Shown in pieces: positions 1 to 11,660 of a DNA stretch of 64,000 nucleotides. The stretch's first letter is position 1. The number at the start of each line of letters is the position of its first letter. Made by a program: the position numbers and the translations under genes. The notes under the pieces were generated by a model that saw only the letters and a list, made by a program, of their open reading frames with translations, did not search any database and was not told the origin of the DNA. The stretch comes from Straminergon stramineum (Eukaryota > Streptophyta > Bryopsida > Hypnales > Calliergonaceae): NCBI GenBank assembly GCA_963920665.1, contig OY987266.1, positions 13,955,001 to 14,019,000 of the forward strand, given 5' to 3'.

Positions 1-28
1 AGAGCCACCTAATTTATACTCCATCCAT

Positions 29-1573
29 TTACCCTTGTTCTTCCCTTTTCTTCTTTTCTAGTTCTATTTGGGCTCTTGCCACTCTCTCTTCCCTCTTCAA
101 AAGAGTCAGGTCATGGTTCCACATCTTATTTTGGATCCACCACTTCTTGAACAATGACATCAACCTGATGTGTGCCTTCGGCCACGACATCTTTTCCTCC
201 AACTTCTGTTCTAATCTTTTCACGGAAGCTAACTTCATCTTCAACTTCTCTATTTCTGTAGTGGATGACAAATCTTCAACATCCACAGACAATGAATCCG
301 ACTGCAACGACCGGTCAATAGGATCTGCATCCTTCATCTCCTTCAAGCGGTTCAATGTCGATCTTGCCTTTTCTAGACCTCTTTTTTCAATGGCAAGGTT
401 GTTTACTTCCATCCTACATTTTCCCATTATTGTTTGAAGTCGTTCATCCATAACAGGATTGACATTTGAACTGGAACCTCCATCTTCTCCCTTATTGAAC
501 TTGAGGTAAAATTGTTCTAGTTGTTCCATTTCTGTTTGTTGGGCTGCCAAACGAGTTTGTCCAGCTTGAATTAGTTCTTTGAGGGTGCCCACATCCTCAA
601 CCTGAATCTCTTGTGCGCTTCACTTCTCGATGATCTCACACTCCCTTTCTTTTTCTTCAAGATCCTTTAAAAGCATCTCCAACTCCACTTTATAGGATTC
701 TTTCGTCCGCCGATTATTGTCTTCTCCAAGTACACCTTGATGTTCTTGTTCCATTTCACACAATCCTTCCATAGAAGGCAAATTCATCAAGGTCAGAGGA
801 ATCTCTTCTATGGCTTCACTCTCCCCATCCAACCTATCTTCATTAATTTCTTGCAAGCGAGCTTGCACGTAATGGAACACTTCGTCATCTTCAAGACAAC
901 GGACCCCTATCGGTTCCACAGCCATAAAAGGTTCTCCATCTGTTGGTGTGGTCCGTTGCATGTTGCCTTCTTCTGATACCACCAATGCTAAGTTTTCTTC
1001 CATTGATGTATCTTCCATCATGTCCCTAGGTTCAGGCAATGGCTCTTCATTGGAGTCCAATTCTCCAGTTGACGTTGACCAAACATAATCCTCATCTACC
1101 ACTCCTTCTATAATGTTCTTTTTGGGCCCTAGCCCATCCCGAGGATTATTTGAAGGACCCGCTCTTGGAATGTCTTTTGTAGTTGGAAGCGTGACATTCT
1201 TGGATGTCTTGAAGGTCATCCAATCTACCGTTTTCCCCAATTGTAACTCTACATATACCATTTGGCATATGCCCATTGAGACTTCGCTCCGTGGAATTTT
1301 TCGCTTTCCATACAATACTCGGTACACTTCAATACATCTCTAGACAAATGCATCATCCTTGCAGTAATGAAGATTCGCTTGGTTTTGCTTTACATAGTGA
1401 ATGTGTCGATGGTAAGGGAATAGCTTGTCGATATGGCACCAATCCACAAATAACTTGCAAGTTGTCAAGGTCCAATCAGAATTTACATGACGCCATCCCC
1501 GATATGCCTTAGCCGCTGGGTCAAGAAGGGCTCGTCATTGCTTGCTATGGTGATCTCCTTTCTTCTTCGTCAT
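29..1573 (-). pseudogene. GW-domain coiled-coil protein gene (copy D), three internal stops
   Basis: One continuous frame of 515 codons runs from an ATG at 1573 to a TAA at 29-31. It is broken by TGA at 1537-1535, TAG at 1342-1340 and TGA at 622-620, with no frameshift. The first ~150 codons carry the domain shared with the genes at 11956, 17156 and 54751: an A-Y-R-G-W motif, W-C-H-I-D-K-L-F-P, N-Q-A-N-L, R-C-I-E-V and V-D-W. The TAG sits where the copy at 17156 has Gln (F-L-Q-R-C-I-E-L), so it looks like CAG to TAG. The C-terminal half is rich in Glu, Lys and Leu with coiled-coil character and lacks the RING found in two relatives. Function unknown; probably part of a mobile element. The two segments 29-592 and 620-1327 are open enough to look like separate genes but are one frame. 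Confidence 0.7.
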
Positions 1574-1705
1574 CTTGTCGTGTCACTCTAGCGTAAAGAG
1601 AACTAGACTTTTATTGATAATATAACCGAAGAAATGAATTCGTAAACGTGGAAGCCACAACACGTGTAGATGCCCAAACTTCCAATTGACGAATCAGCAA
1701 TCAGA

Positions 1706-1781
1706 CACTTCAAGGTGGATGAAAGGCGTGGTGCGATGAAGGAAGTGACGACTTGGGAATCCAGTATCCCCTTAAATACCC
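1706..1781 (-). promoter_or_regulatory. TATA-like element plus conserved leader of gene D
   Basis: On the minus strand GGGTATTTAAG (1781-1771) is followed, after 45 bp, by CTTTCATCCACCTTGAAGTG (1725-1706). The same pair at the same spacing precedes the kinase-like gene at 9529 (45 bp) and the gene at 11956 (46 bp). This conservation over three unlinked loci supports a real core promoter and 5' leader. Confidence 0.6.
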
Positions 1782-1795
1782 GAAGTTGCCTAGGG

Positions 1796-2155
1796 CACGT
1801 GTAGGAAGAGGGCGCGTGCAGGTCTTAGGCGACCGCGGGTCTGGGTTCCACTGTCCAAAAACTGCCATTCAGGAAAAATTAGAGTTTCTAGAAGGAGACC
1901 TCGGATGCAAGGTGACCACGGGTATAGGGGGGTGGTTGCATATAGGGCGACCACAGGTCTTTTCCTGGGCGACCGCAGGTAATGGGGCGACCGTGGGTAT
2001 AGGGGGCGGTTGCATATAGGGCGACCATAGGTCATTTCTTGGGCGACCGCGGGTGATGGGGTGACCGCGGGTTTCAGATTCCAAAAGGTCTTCCAGTTCA
2101 TGACAATGGGAGCGACTACGTATGGGGCGATCGTGGGTCAGGGGCGCCAAAAAAC
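1796..2155. repeat. GC-rich GCGACCGCGGGT array upstream of gene D
   Basis: Degenerate repeats of gcgaccgcgggt and gcgaccacgggt separated by short G-rich spacers. Read on the coding strand of gene D the unit is ACCCGCGGTCGC, the same orientation as at the other three genes that have this array. Short overlapping reading frames here are by-products of the repeat. Confidence 0.75.
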
Positions 2156-2321
2156 ATGAGTTTGAGTTCCCCCCTAACAAATTGGAGGGAAGGTGTTCAA
2201 ACTTTTCAAGTACCGCTCCCCCCTTTTTTGAAGATTAACTCCAGAAAATCCTAAGACTGAGGCATTCAATACTAAGTGATCAAAAGTTAATTAAGTAATA
2301 AAGAAAGAAAATTGGTTTAGG

Positions 2322-3235
2322 AAGTGGAGATTTGGAAAAGCCCTTCTTCCTAACATTTTATTTCTTCTTCATCCATCCATGTGGTCATGTAAAATTCAAC
2401 ATAACCATTTCCTACTTTAATTTTTGGAGGGAGTACATTACAAGGAGACCTTTCCTTGTGGGGGGAAACGATGTACAAATAAAATACTGAAACCGTGGGA
2501 TGCATCAAGAGAAATCTTTTTATCTACATCAAAAGTGGTTTTAAAAAATGGAGACTTGGGAAAGCTCTTCTCCTTGACATTTTCTTTTTCCTCATGCTCA
2601 TGTAAAATTCAACATGACCATTTCCTATTTTAATTTTTAGAGGGAGTACATTTGGAGGAGACCTTCCCTTTGGAGGGAAACGATGTACAAAAAAAATACT
2701 AACAACGTGAGATGCATGAAGAAAAAATCTTTTGATCTCCATAAGAAGTGGTTTTTAAAAATGGAGACTTGGGGAAGCTTTTCTCCTTCACAATTTTTTT
2801 TTCTTCATGCTCATGTAAAATTCAACATGACCATTTCCTATTTAAATTTTTAGAGGGAGTACATTTGGAGGAGACCTTCCCTTTGGAGAGAAACGATGTA
2901 CAAAAGAAATACTAACACCGTGACATGCATGAAGAAAAAATCTTTTGATCTCCATAAGAAGTGGTTTTTAAAAATGGAGACTTGGGGAAGCTCTTCTCCT
3001 TCACAATTTTTTTTTCTTCATGCTCATGTAAAATTCAACATGACCATTTCCTATTTAAATTTTTGGAGGGAGTACATTTGGAGGAGACCTTCCCTTTGGG
3101 GAGAAATGATGTACAAAAAAAATACTAACACCGTGAGATGCATGAAGAAAAAATCTTTTGATCTCCATAAGAAGTGGTTTTTAAAAATGGAGACTTGGGG
3201 AAGCCCTTCTCCTCGTCATTTCATTTTCCATCCTC
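2322..3235. repeat. 213-bp tandem repeat, about 4.3 copies
   Basis: The landmark gagtacat recurs at 2431, 2644, 2857 and 3070, exactly 213 bp apart each time. The first copy is the most diverged and the inner copies are nearly identical. No coding signal; it behaves like a small satellite. Confidence 0.92.
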
Positions 3236-3515
3236 CAACATAGGAATTTCAATAGAGTCCTCCCCTTAATACATCAAGGGGATTTAAAACACATTTGAAG
3301 GGGTGAATGAATATTGACTTTATTGAAGATTAAAAAGTTCGGAAATGACACCTTCAATGGTTTATATCTTACAAGTGCAAGGTTTAGGAGTTCAAACTTT
3401 TTTATGACATATAATCAAAAGCAAATCACATGTGTTTATCATTTTATCCACCCTAAAAAATAGAAGTACATTACTTTTAGGGTGGCATACATGGAGAAGG
3501 TCCATGGTTTTTCTA

Positions 3516-3565
3516 TAGGGTTTAGGGTATAGGGATTAGGGTTAGGGTTAGGGTTTAGGGTTTGG
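3516..3565 (+). repeat. Interstitial telomere-type repeat
   Basis: About seven degenerate TTTAGGG/TTAGGG units in a row. TTTAGGG is the usual land-plant telomere unit, so this is a short interstitial telomeric tract. Confidence 0.85.
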
Positions 3566-3786
3566 AAAACCCTCTTCAATTTGTCTAATTAGTCTTACTA
3601 TAATTCTGTATTTATAGATTGATTTTGTAGTATTAACTAGCTACCAGCATTGAAGGACAGGTCAATTGTAGTCTATAGAAGACGCAATTAAGTTTGACTT
3701 CATTAGTGTTGGAGATGGCTCACATCTTCTGCTATGTTGGTTTCTCCGTTTTTGGATTGGCATGACTTTTAGATAGAGGCGATTGC

Positions 3787-3905
3787 TGGTGGGGGGTGAG
3801 TTCAGGTCTTGGGCGACTGCGGGTGGGGGGCGAGTTCAGGTCTTGGGCGACTGCGGGTGGGGGGCGAGTTTAGGTCCTTGGCGACCGTGGGTGGGGGTTG
3901 TCGCA
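3787..3905. repeat. 34-bp GC-rich tandem repeat left of gene B
   Basis: Three to four units of about 34 bp containing gcgagttcaggtc and gggcgactgcgggt. The same unit reappears at 7445-7670 on the other side of gene B, in the same direction. Their orientation is opposite to that expected for driving gene B, so gene B may sit inside an older array. Confidence 0.75.
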
Positions 3906-4319
3906 GGCCGTAATCTTAGAAGTCACCATGTTAGTATTTATAAGGGTATAACTACGTAGAAATTTTCAAACTTTCTAATAGGGAAAAAGTATAACAGCCC
4001 TCTTAATCTAAACCACTCATTTAGACTAAGAGGACACTCGAGCTAATCCGTAACGGGATCCAGGCCGGATCCGGAATCCGGAAAACCAGATAGCGATAGC
4101 CTACGGTCTAGACTTCTAGTCTAAAAATAGGGACCCATTACGGGTAAACGATCCGCTTTATGAACGATCGGTATTTTGACGGGTACTTAACCCCGCCACT
4201 GCCATTTGATCTTCCTCTTTTCCCACAACTATTTTGTGTGCACATAGCTGAGTGAAAGAGTGGTGAGTTAGTGCTCGGGTGAGAGGTGATAGTGTGTTCA
4301 GATTTTAGAGTGGTTTGAG

Positions 4320-6293
4320 ATGACAGAGGGAGATATCCGGAAGACTTTGGTCACTGGCCGGATGGTTTGTCCAACCATTTCGGAAAGGCTGAGAGACAGA
4401 TCCCAGCTAGAGGATGACCTTAGTGAGATAGGGTGTGTCGGGTTGTTCATGCGGCCATGGATCGTAAAGAACGACCGGATGATCCAGGAATTGATAGTAG
4501 GAGCGTCAAACTAGTATGAGTTGACGGTGAGAAGAAGGCCTCAAACCTGGACTAATGAAGTTTGGGCTAAGGTCTACGGATTTCCCAAGAAGGGATCCGG
4601 CTTAGCTTCGCAGACGGACAAGTTTACGGTCGGAAAGTTCAAAAATGGTGCCCATTCGAAGGAAGGGTATGCGATTAGTGACTGCCTAGATCCACGACAT
4701 AGGCATGTCCTAGAGTTCCTGATCCCTATCCTGTATTCGGAAAAGCCTACCCGAGTTACGGTTACGGTAGCAAACACCATATTTGGTGCTTTTGAGGGTA
4801 GACGAGTTAGTTGGGGCAAGGTGATTGGATCCATAGTCGCCAAGCTTGCCGCCAACGTGGGAAAGGGAAAGACCAACCCCATAGGGCCGTATCTTTTCCA
4901 TCTCTACCACCACGCAGAGCTTCTCAGCGATGCGGAAATGGCGGAGTACAACACCGAAGCGACCATCCTCCAATACGGCCTGACAGAAGAAGTGACAGCG
5001 GAGCAACCGCCGGTGGAAGAGGAGGAGGATCCGGAAGAGGACGAGCAACCCTTGGAGTAGAGGCAGTGGAAGTCGACGGATCCAACATCGCGGGGAAAGC
5101 TTCCGGCTCAAGAGAGGATCTCCGAAGAGGAGGAAGGAAGCATATCCGGGTTCTTCAAAACCAGATTCAACTGGGTTCTCCAAGCACAAGAATACCACGA
5201 GAGCTTGATGGATGTGCTCAGGAGGATAGGCTGGGAGTTGAAGACGGAATTGGAAGACATCCTCGACGCGTTGAAGAAACTTCCCAATCCGGAAGTCCTC
5301 GAGCGGAAGGACAAGCAAATCGTAGCCCTAGAGAAGGAGAAAGCGGATCTTCAGGCAAGACTCAGCTGGGTGCAAGGGGAGATGGTTGTAGCGAAGCAAA
5401 CGGAGAAGGAAGCCCTCCAGCTGCTGAAGAACCTATCCGGCTTAGTAGACAAGCCAACCGATATGGTGATGAAGGCGGCTCTAACCCAAAGCCGGTTGAC
5501 CGAGGAAGGGCACCTCACCGGATCCAAGGTCATCCGCATACTCGTGGACTTTTCCTCACGGATGGAGCTCACACTAAAGGAGATGAGGCAGCTTCTTGGA
5601 CAGATCGACCCTGACCGGGTAATGGACTTCTCCAACTTTCCGAAGATACATTTTGACACAAAGACACCCATCAAGCTCACTGCCTCAATGCCGCTACCTT
5701 CAGAACCGGAAGCCTCGCGGGAGACTCTCCGATACTCGACAGAACCTTTCTCCAAGCAGTTGGAGAAGACAATCTGGGGGAGCGTGAAGTCGGCACCCGA
5801 GCCAAGCACGCAGCCGGATACTAGACGGGAGTTGGCACCTCTAGAGATTACGGTGTCTCCACCCGTCCCAGTGTTCAACCTTCCAAAAAAGGAGCCGTTG
5901 CTGACACCACACACCCAAGCCCGTGGCCAACTAATAGAGCGGATTGGGGGGTTGTTGAATCCAGCCCGGTCTCATCCGAAGGAATTCGAGCATACGGTGG
6001 AGGAGCAGCAACCAAGGAAAGAGATTGAGTCCATCGTGTTGGATGAGATGTCTCCAAGCGAGGAGAACGAGAGGGAGATAACTCAGATTGAGAAATCTGA
6101 GGAGGAAGAGTACCAAACCGGATCGGAGGACGAGGACGAGGAAGAAGCAGAATACTCTCCTCCAGAAATGCAGAAGATACAGACTCGGACGGCGTTACGG
6201 ATGACCCCGATCAAGGCAACTCCAAGGTCATCCACGCGAGCACCATCAAGTCAAGGTAGGAGCAGCCAGAAGAAAGCGCGGAAGGGGAAGTAG
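4320..6293 (+). pseudogene. Unrecognised acidic coiled-coil protein (gene B), two internal TAG
   Basis: A single frame of 658 codons from ATG 4320 to TAG 6291-6293, interrupted only by TAG at 4512-4514 (codon 65) and 5058-5060 (codon 247). Codons ~68-240 form a compact region with motifs TWTNEVW, YGFPKKGSG, SDCLDPRHRHVLEFLIP and GPYLFHLYHHAELLS. An acidic stretch follows (VEEEEDPEEDEQPLE, codons ~232-246), then a Lys/Glu/Leu-rich coiled coil (~300-370) and a Pro/Ser/Glu-rich basic tail. I do not recognise the family. GGGTACTTAAC at 4181-4191 resembles the TATA-like element of the 9529 gene. ATCCGG-containing motifs occur through the promoter, coding region and 3' flank. It is probably an element-encoded protein rather than a host gene. 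Confidence 0.6.
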
Positions 6294-7440
6294 ATAGGAT
6301 CTTTCTTTAGGCAGATAGGACCTTAATTTTGAACCGGATCCGGATTTCCAGGGGTGGGACCGGGTTCCGGATTTGTAGGATCTCACTTTTCCGGATTTCT
6401 CAGGGAGTTTGTGAGTGGTCACCTGGATTTTCAAGTGCCCTTTTTGCCTTTTTGCCTTTGGTTGTTTTGAGTTTTAAAGTGAGGGGCAAGTTTGTTGCTT
6501 CTCATTCCATCCTAGCATTATAGTTTTTACTTTGTCATCCTTTCTTTTAATCTGAGCCACGAAGTGGACCCTCAAGGATTGATCTATCGTATATCTAGCT
6601 TCCTTGTGTTCTCGTGTGAGTGTGTGAAATGTAAGAGAGGAGGAGGAAAGGAGGAATCTGGATCTAAGGGGACTTGGGTCTAAGTATCGAGGAACGTCTA
6701 TTACGTAGTCTAGACTTGAGATTTTGGTCTTGAGCACGTGTCTTTAAACTCCCAGAACGGGAATCCGATTAGGAGTGGTGTGGGTGCAGATCCGGAATAC
6801 CAGAGAGGGTTCCGTGTGGAGATAAGCAACTACCAGTGGAAGAACCCCCATATCACTTACTGAAAGATCAGCCAAACCCTAGGATCACTTTAGCGAATGA
6901 CTTACAATCCCTACCTTAGATCGGGTCTCTGTTGGTCTGTTGTTGTAGTGGAAAAGTCTAGAGGCTGCTCTATGTGACCTGCTTTCCAGATTGGCCATCT
7001 GGATAGTTGTGAGAGTGTTTCCGAGCTGATCTAATACAACAGTTGGTCTGAATGTGGTTTGGGTAGTTTAGAGAGAGAAGAGAGTGTGAGGAATATGAGT
7101 GGTGAGTCCCTACCCCTCTATACAATCAAAGGTGGACCCTCTAAGGGTTAAACAGAGGTACCAAAAATTGGTGTTGTGGTGTGAGAAGACGGATCCGGAA
7201 TCCAGATTGCAAGTGGATCCAGATTGAATTCAGGAAGAGTAGTGCTCCGGAAGAGAGAAAGGAAGAGAAAGGAATGCTTAAGTCGGTAGAACGGATAATC
7301 GAGGCTTTCAACAACATACTAGAATCCCTTGGGACGATATTTTGAGTTAGTTTACACATTTGGGTATTGTAAATGGTATTTACCGCACGCTACGCGTACG
7401 ACAGGGGTTGGATTTCTTGCTTGGTGCTGTTGAACCCAAT
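6294..7440. other. 3' flank of gene B with scattered ATCCGG motifs
   Basis: No reading frame of note. ATCCGG/CCGGAT motifs continue at about 6332, 6389, 6786 and 7188, as in the gene B promoter, so this stretch probably belongs to the same element. The GC-rich array resumes at 7445. Confidence 0.4.
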
Positions 7441-7444
7441 TTGG

Positions 7445-7670
7445 TGGAATGGGGTGCGACTACGGGTGGGGGGCGAGTTCAGGTCCTAGGCGACCGTGGG
7501 TGGGGGCGACTTCAAGTCCTGGTGGTTGTTGAGCGCAGTTTGGTGGAATTGGGGGCAACCGCGGGCGGGGGCAACTTCAGATCCTGGTGGTTTCGAGCCC
7601 AATTTGGTGGAATGGGGGGCGACCGTGGGTGGGAGGCGACTTCAGGTCCTAGGCAACCGCGGTGGGGGCG
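7445..7670. repeat. GC-rich tandem repeat right of gene B
   Basis: Units containing gcgagttcaggtc, gcgaccgtgggtggggg and aatttggtggaatgggg. They match the array at 3787-3905 in direct orientation. Confidence 0.7.
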
Positions 7671-7937
7671 TGCCTTCCAATCCAAAGAAGTTTTAATAAG
7701 TATAACAAGTTCAACTTTTAACATCCACGAACAAGTCACTTCATTAGGACCTTGGGGTCTTCAAGGCATCTTCGGGTGATGCATGGAAGTTATTGGCTTC
7801 CTAGAAGTCATTGTTCTTGTAGAGGTCTCGGGTTCGATCCCCAATGAGATCAATTTGGTTTGGTTCTTGTAGCCAACCGACAAAAAAGAAAAAAAGACAT
7901 CAAGCTAATTCCCTGTGGTATGTGGTAGGGAAGGTGA

Positions 7938-8107
7938 TTTGATTCTCAAGGTCTAGGGGATGGTCCATGAGAGTTATAAGAAATCAATATTGAATTTAGG
8001 ACGGAGATGTGTGTGGTGCAACCTTGCACCTCATACATCTCAGTTCTAAACTCAATACTGATTTCTTATAACTCTCATGGACCATCCCCTAGACCTTGAG
8101 AATCAAA
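7938..8107. repeat. 170-bp near-perfect hairpin (foldback)
   Basis: Two ~84-nt arms, beginning TTTGATTCTCAAGGTCTAGG and ending with its reverse complement CCTAGACCTTGAGAATCAAA, pair through almost their whole length with only a few mismatches. The loop is 2-4 nt at ggtgcaa-cc-ttgcacc. It could be a foldback MITE or a young miRNA/siRNA-type precursor. No clear target-site duplication is seen. Confidence 0.85.
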
Positions 8108-9140
8108 TGATGTTTCCTGCTCACCTATCGGAGTGACCGAACTTGACGTTTTGTCTCTTTGGAGAGAGATTATTTTTTGTATACAAAAGTTGAAGTAAAC
8201 CTTGGATAGCTTTTACAAGAACATATTGAATGTCCTCTATAGAATACTTAGCCAAAGAAATCGTACATTGTATAAGGATTTACATGTGATGGTTCTTCAT
8301 CTTTAAACGATGGGGTGGCTAATTTTGGGTCCATAAATGATAGAAACTCTCTATATAGGATAGAAGAGCATCTCATCATCTTGTAAATTTTGTAATGTAA
8401 GAAGGGGTGGTCCTCCTTGGAAAGTTTACTTCCGAGGACCGCATCTATAATTTGTAACTTAACAATTTACAACGTCTAAGAAAGATGATTTCAAAGGTGT
8501 CCCACTTGTCCATTTAGAAATTTCTTGTATCTTGTGGGTGACCAATTTTGAAGGATTGGCATGCAAAAAAAAGAAATGATAGCATTCAAACACCCTTGAT
8601 GGTTTGAACAATGTCTTCATCAAGGATAACAATCTTTTGACTTGATGTGCATATGCTTCATTTGTTGTTCATTTCAATGTGCTCTACAATTTGTATGTTT
8701 GCATTTATGACCTCTTCCACCCCAAAAGGGTTTAGGGTTGTGTAAAAAAGCCGAATTCATGTTCAATGTAGAGCAAACTCGAAGAAATTAGAAAAAGACT
8801 TTGGACACTTCTAAAGTAACTTCTATAATATTATTATGCAATGGTAGAATGTACGTATTTCAAGTTCTCCCTTTTTGTTTCAATAGAAGTCAATCATGTC
8901 TTGTACTCTTATATTTCTGATTCCCTTTTTCTGTTTTGGCACATTCCTTTTTTATCTTTGTGAACATTGTAGACATATATTTGGAACCATAAAGAAACAA
9001 CTCAAAATCTAATTCCACATTCTAGACCATATCATAGTGGTCTTATGATTTTATTTGAAAGCAAGCGAAATAGAAGTGGGAAGTTGTAATGCCAATGTTT
9101 CTACCCCATATGAAGGTTTCTTTTAGCTATTATTTAGGAT
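8108..9140. other. Non-coding stretch, nothing recognised
   Basis: AT-rich sequence with no supported reading frame, RNA gene or repeat boundary that I can identify. Confidence 0.4.
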
Positions 9141-9159
9141 GGTCCATCCTTTTTGGATC

Positions 9160-9395
9160 CGCAGTCGCCCAGGACTAGTGGTCGCCCCCACACGAATGGT
9201 CGCCTCCATCTGCGAGGACCTCTGGAACCCACAGTCACCCCCTCCCGCGATCGCCCCAACCCGTAGTCGCCCCTCCCACGGTCGCCTGCATACTCGCGGT
9301 CGCCCGTTTCGCATGCGCCAGACCCGCACGCACCCCAAAGCGACCTTGGGTACTTAAGCAGTCGCCCAGACCCGCAGTCGCCATTCTTGGTCTTG
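9160..9395. repeat. GC-rich ACCCGCGGTCGC array upstream of kinase A
   Basis: Degenerate units such as cccgcagtcgccc and cgcggtcgcc, reading ACCCGCrGTCGC on the plus strand, which is the coding strand of the gene that follows. Confidence 0.75.
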
Positions 9396-9423
9396 CGCAT
9401 TGGCTTTCATCCACGTTGAAGTG
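9348..9423 (+). promoter_or_regulatory. TATA-like element plus conserved leader of kinase A
   Basis: GGGTACTTAAG at 9348-9358, then after 45 bp CTTTCATCCACGTTGAAGTG at 9404-9423, about 105 bp before the ATG at 9529. Arrangement and spacing match the promoters of genes D and E. Confidence 0.6.
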
Positions 9424-9528
9424 GCTGAATGCATGCTCGTGGGCCAAGGTGATTTCAGAAGGGGAAGTTTTTGCCCATTTTTCTCTCCAAGTTCAAGTCA
9501 AGGACGCCTCGTTTTTCAAAAGAGGACC

Positions 9529-11118
9529 ATGTCTACTTCAAAGGAAGGAAGTAGTACGGGTCGGATATCGGCTTGGGAGAAGGACCTTGATAATCCTGCA
9601 GCATTTGTTGTAGATATAACTACCAAGGAGGTAATTGGGGGTGCCGGACCATCCAAGACAAAGAAGTCCAAGACAGCACACGATAAGGACCCTACCTATC
9701 CTCCAACACGATATACGACCTATGCGCATGAGGCTTGTCTCCAATGGTATGAGGAAAAAAGTGTACAATATTTGGAGAGGAAATACTTGAGAAATAAAGA
9801 GGCAAGCATCCAATCCTTGAAGGATGAGTTGGAGGAATTTATTACAAGGAAATGCAAGGAATCTTCGGACTATGTAGATGTGGATGAAGTGTATTTCAAC
9901 CAATGGCAAATGTGGATTGGCAATTGCCTACAAACTGGTATATTCAACACCAAGAAGTTGATGCTTGAGTTGCGACCTATAGTGCCTGGATTTGGAGAAA
10001 CGGATAGGGCCCAAGAGTTCCGTGAGAAGATGGATTGGTGGCAAATTGCAGCAAAAAGATTGTCAAGGTCTGAAGCTAGGGGTATGGGGTGGCAGACGGA
10101 TGCATTGAAGGCTGCATTTACAAGAGATAGTGGTTCATGTATCATGTGGGTCTACTCAAAGGCCAAGGTGGTTCCACTTACTGGATTTGACCATCAAGGA
10201 GGATATGCAAAGGTGCGCAAGGTACGCATTGAAGGGATGTCCACGATCCCAGCACATGTACATTTTGTGGGGAAATTGTCAAAGCAAAGGAACAAACGCG
10301 ATGCGAGGGTAGAATGGTCAGTGGAGGCTTTGGTATGCCCGTTGAATCATCTGGCCATTATTAAATTCCTAGCTGTCCATGACCAAACAATGGAAGCATA
10401 CACTTTGTGGTGGAATGGTGGTAATTTCAAAGAGTTGCTTCATTTGAATGAGAAGGTGGTGTCGCATGCGGAATGGCATGAAATCAAGTTGGTCAAGCAA
10501 CTTATAGGCCAGCAACAAAAAGAAATTAGCCTCTTTTGAAGACACAAGGCGAAGTTGGCGTGGGCCCTGGTTTATGTGACAAGTCTCGTGCACAATGCAA
10601 GGGTGCTGCACAATGACTTGTCACCTGTGAATATATTGTTGCATTATCCCCCCTTCTTGGACGAAGAGATCAACATTGGGATTTGTGATTGGGGAATTGC
10701 AAGTCGTATTCAAGAAGGAGCTCCCTCGCATTTTGGATATGAAAAACAGGAAAAACTTGATGCTAAGAGGATGGGCCGTTGGTGGGCAGCTCCAGAGTTG
10801 TTCTATTTGTTTGGGCTAGAGGGTTCAGATATGAGTCTAGATGTGATGAAAGCGACCTACAAATATTCGATGAAGTCCAACTCTTATTCGATTGGAAAGT
10901 TGACCCAACGCATGAATATAGAACACATGGTTGAATACGACAAGGACTTATTTAGAAATCATGAGTCATCAAGGTACTTTGCCATGAAGTTACGTGAACT
11001 AATTGATCCTGATGTTAACAAAAGACCAACATGTGCGCACGTGGTGGACCTCCTCATGGATAAACCATGGTTCATGAAACCACCCGAATTCGTCTTTCGG
11101 GACTTTGTCCTCTCATAG
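9529..11118 (+). pseudogene. Protein-kinase-like protein (kinase A), one internal TGA
   Basis: Frame of 530 codons from ATG 9529 to TAG 11116-11118, broken once by TGA at 10537-10539 (codon 337). Residues 1-~200 are a novel N-terminal region. The rest has the order of a protein kinase fold: a glycine-rich loop at ~224 (GGYAKVRKV), a possible Lys in FVGK, a catalytic loop H361-N-D363 with N about 5 residues later (HNDLSPVNILL), D387-W-G in place of DFG, A-A-P-E at 420-423 (AAPELFYLF) and a subdomain XI Arg at ~499 (KRPTC). The N at the HRD arginine and W in DFG set it apart from ordinary plant kinases. Activity is plausible but unproven. The gene at 55220 is its homologue, with the same length and motif spacing and a TGA at the aligned codon. 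Confidence 0.75.
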
Positions 11119-11384
11119 GATTTGATGTAATAGTTTTCTAGCAGGAATAGTAACGTTGGACACCTTTTGTGCATCTCATTTTGGAAAAGCAATGCAAGTG
11201 TGTAAACTATTTTTAATGTGAAGTGCATATTTGGACCCAAAATATTGAGTATTGTACATACGCATCACCTACTTGCATGCATTTGGGTTTGAATATGAAT
11301 TCTTTGCATGGTTCATTTGGGGATAAGTCAATCTAATTGTTAAGGCAATCTAATTTCACTATTCAGTGAAGGTATGTGCTGTTG

Positions 11385-11660
11385 CGGTCAGGGGTTTGGG
11401 ACCCGTGGTCGCCCCAGACCCGCACGCCCCCCCAGTCGAAGTTGCCCCAGACCCACACGCGCCCCCAGTCGCGGTTGCACCAAACCCGCATGCGCCCCCA
11501 GTTGAGGTTCCCCAGACCCGCAGTCGCCATCACCCGCGGTCGCTGGCGATGGTCCTGGACCCGCGGTCACCTTCCCGACCCACACGTGCCCCACCCAGAG
11601 CCGTGCTCGCCCTAAGGCGACTACGGGTACAAAATCAAAGCCTAAACCCGCAGTCTCCCA
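11385..11660. repeat. GC-rich ACCCGCGGTCGC array upstream of gene E
   Basis: Repeats of agacccgca(c/t)gcgcccccag and cacccgcggtcgc, reading in the same direction as gene E. They resemble the arrays before genes D, kinase A and RING A. Confidence 0.75.

Noticed and set aside
1753..2180. Several 90-100 codon frames in the gene D upstream array
   Set aside because: Repeat-derived, Pro/Arg-rich, and open on both strands for the same reason.
4811..5614. 267-codon plus-strand frame inside gene B
   Set aside because: A shifted-frame shadow rich in Arg/Gly; the gene B frame has better composition and clearer motifs.
7786..7900. GGTTCGATCCCC resembling a tRNA B box, possible tRNA gene or SINE
   Set aside because: No convincing A box or cloverleaf could be formed; a tRNA-derived SINE remains possible but is unsupported.
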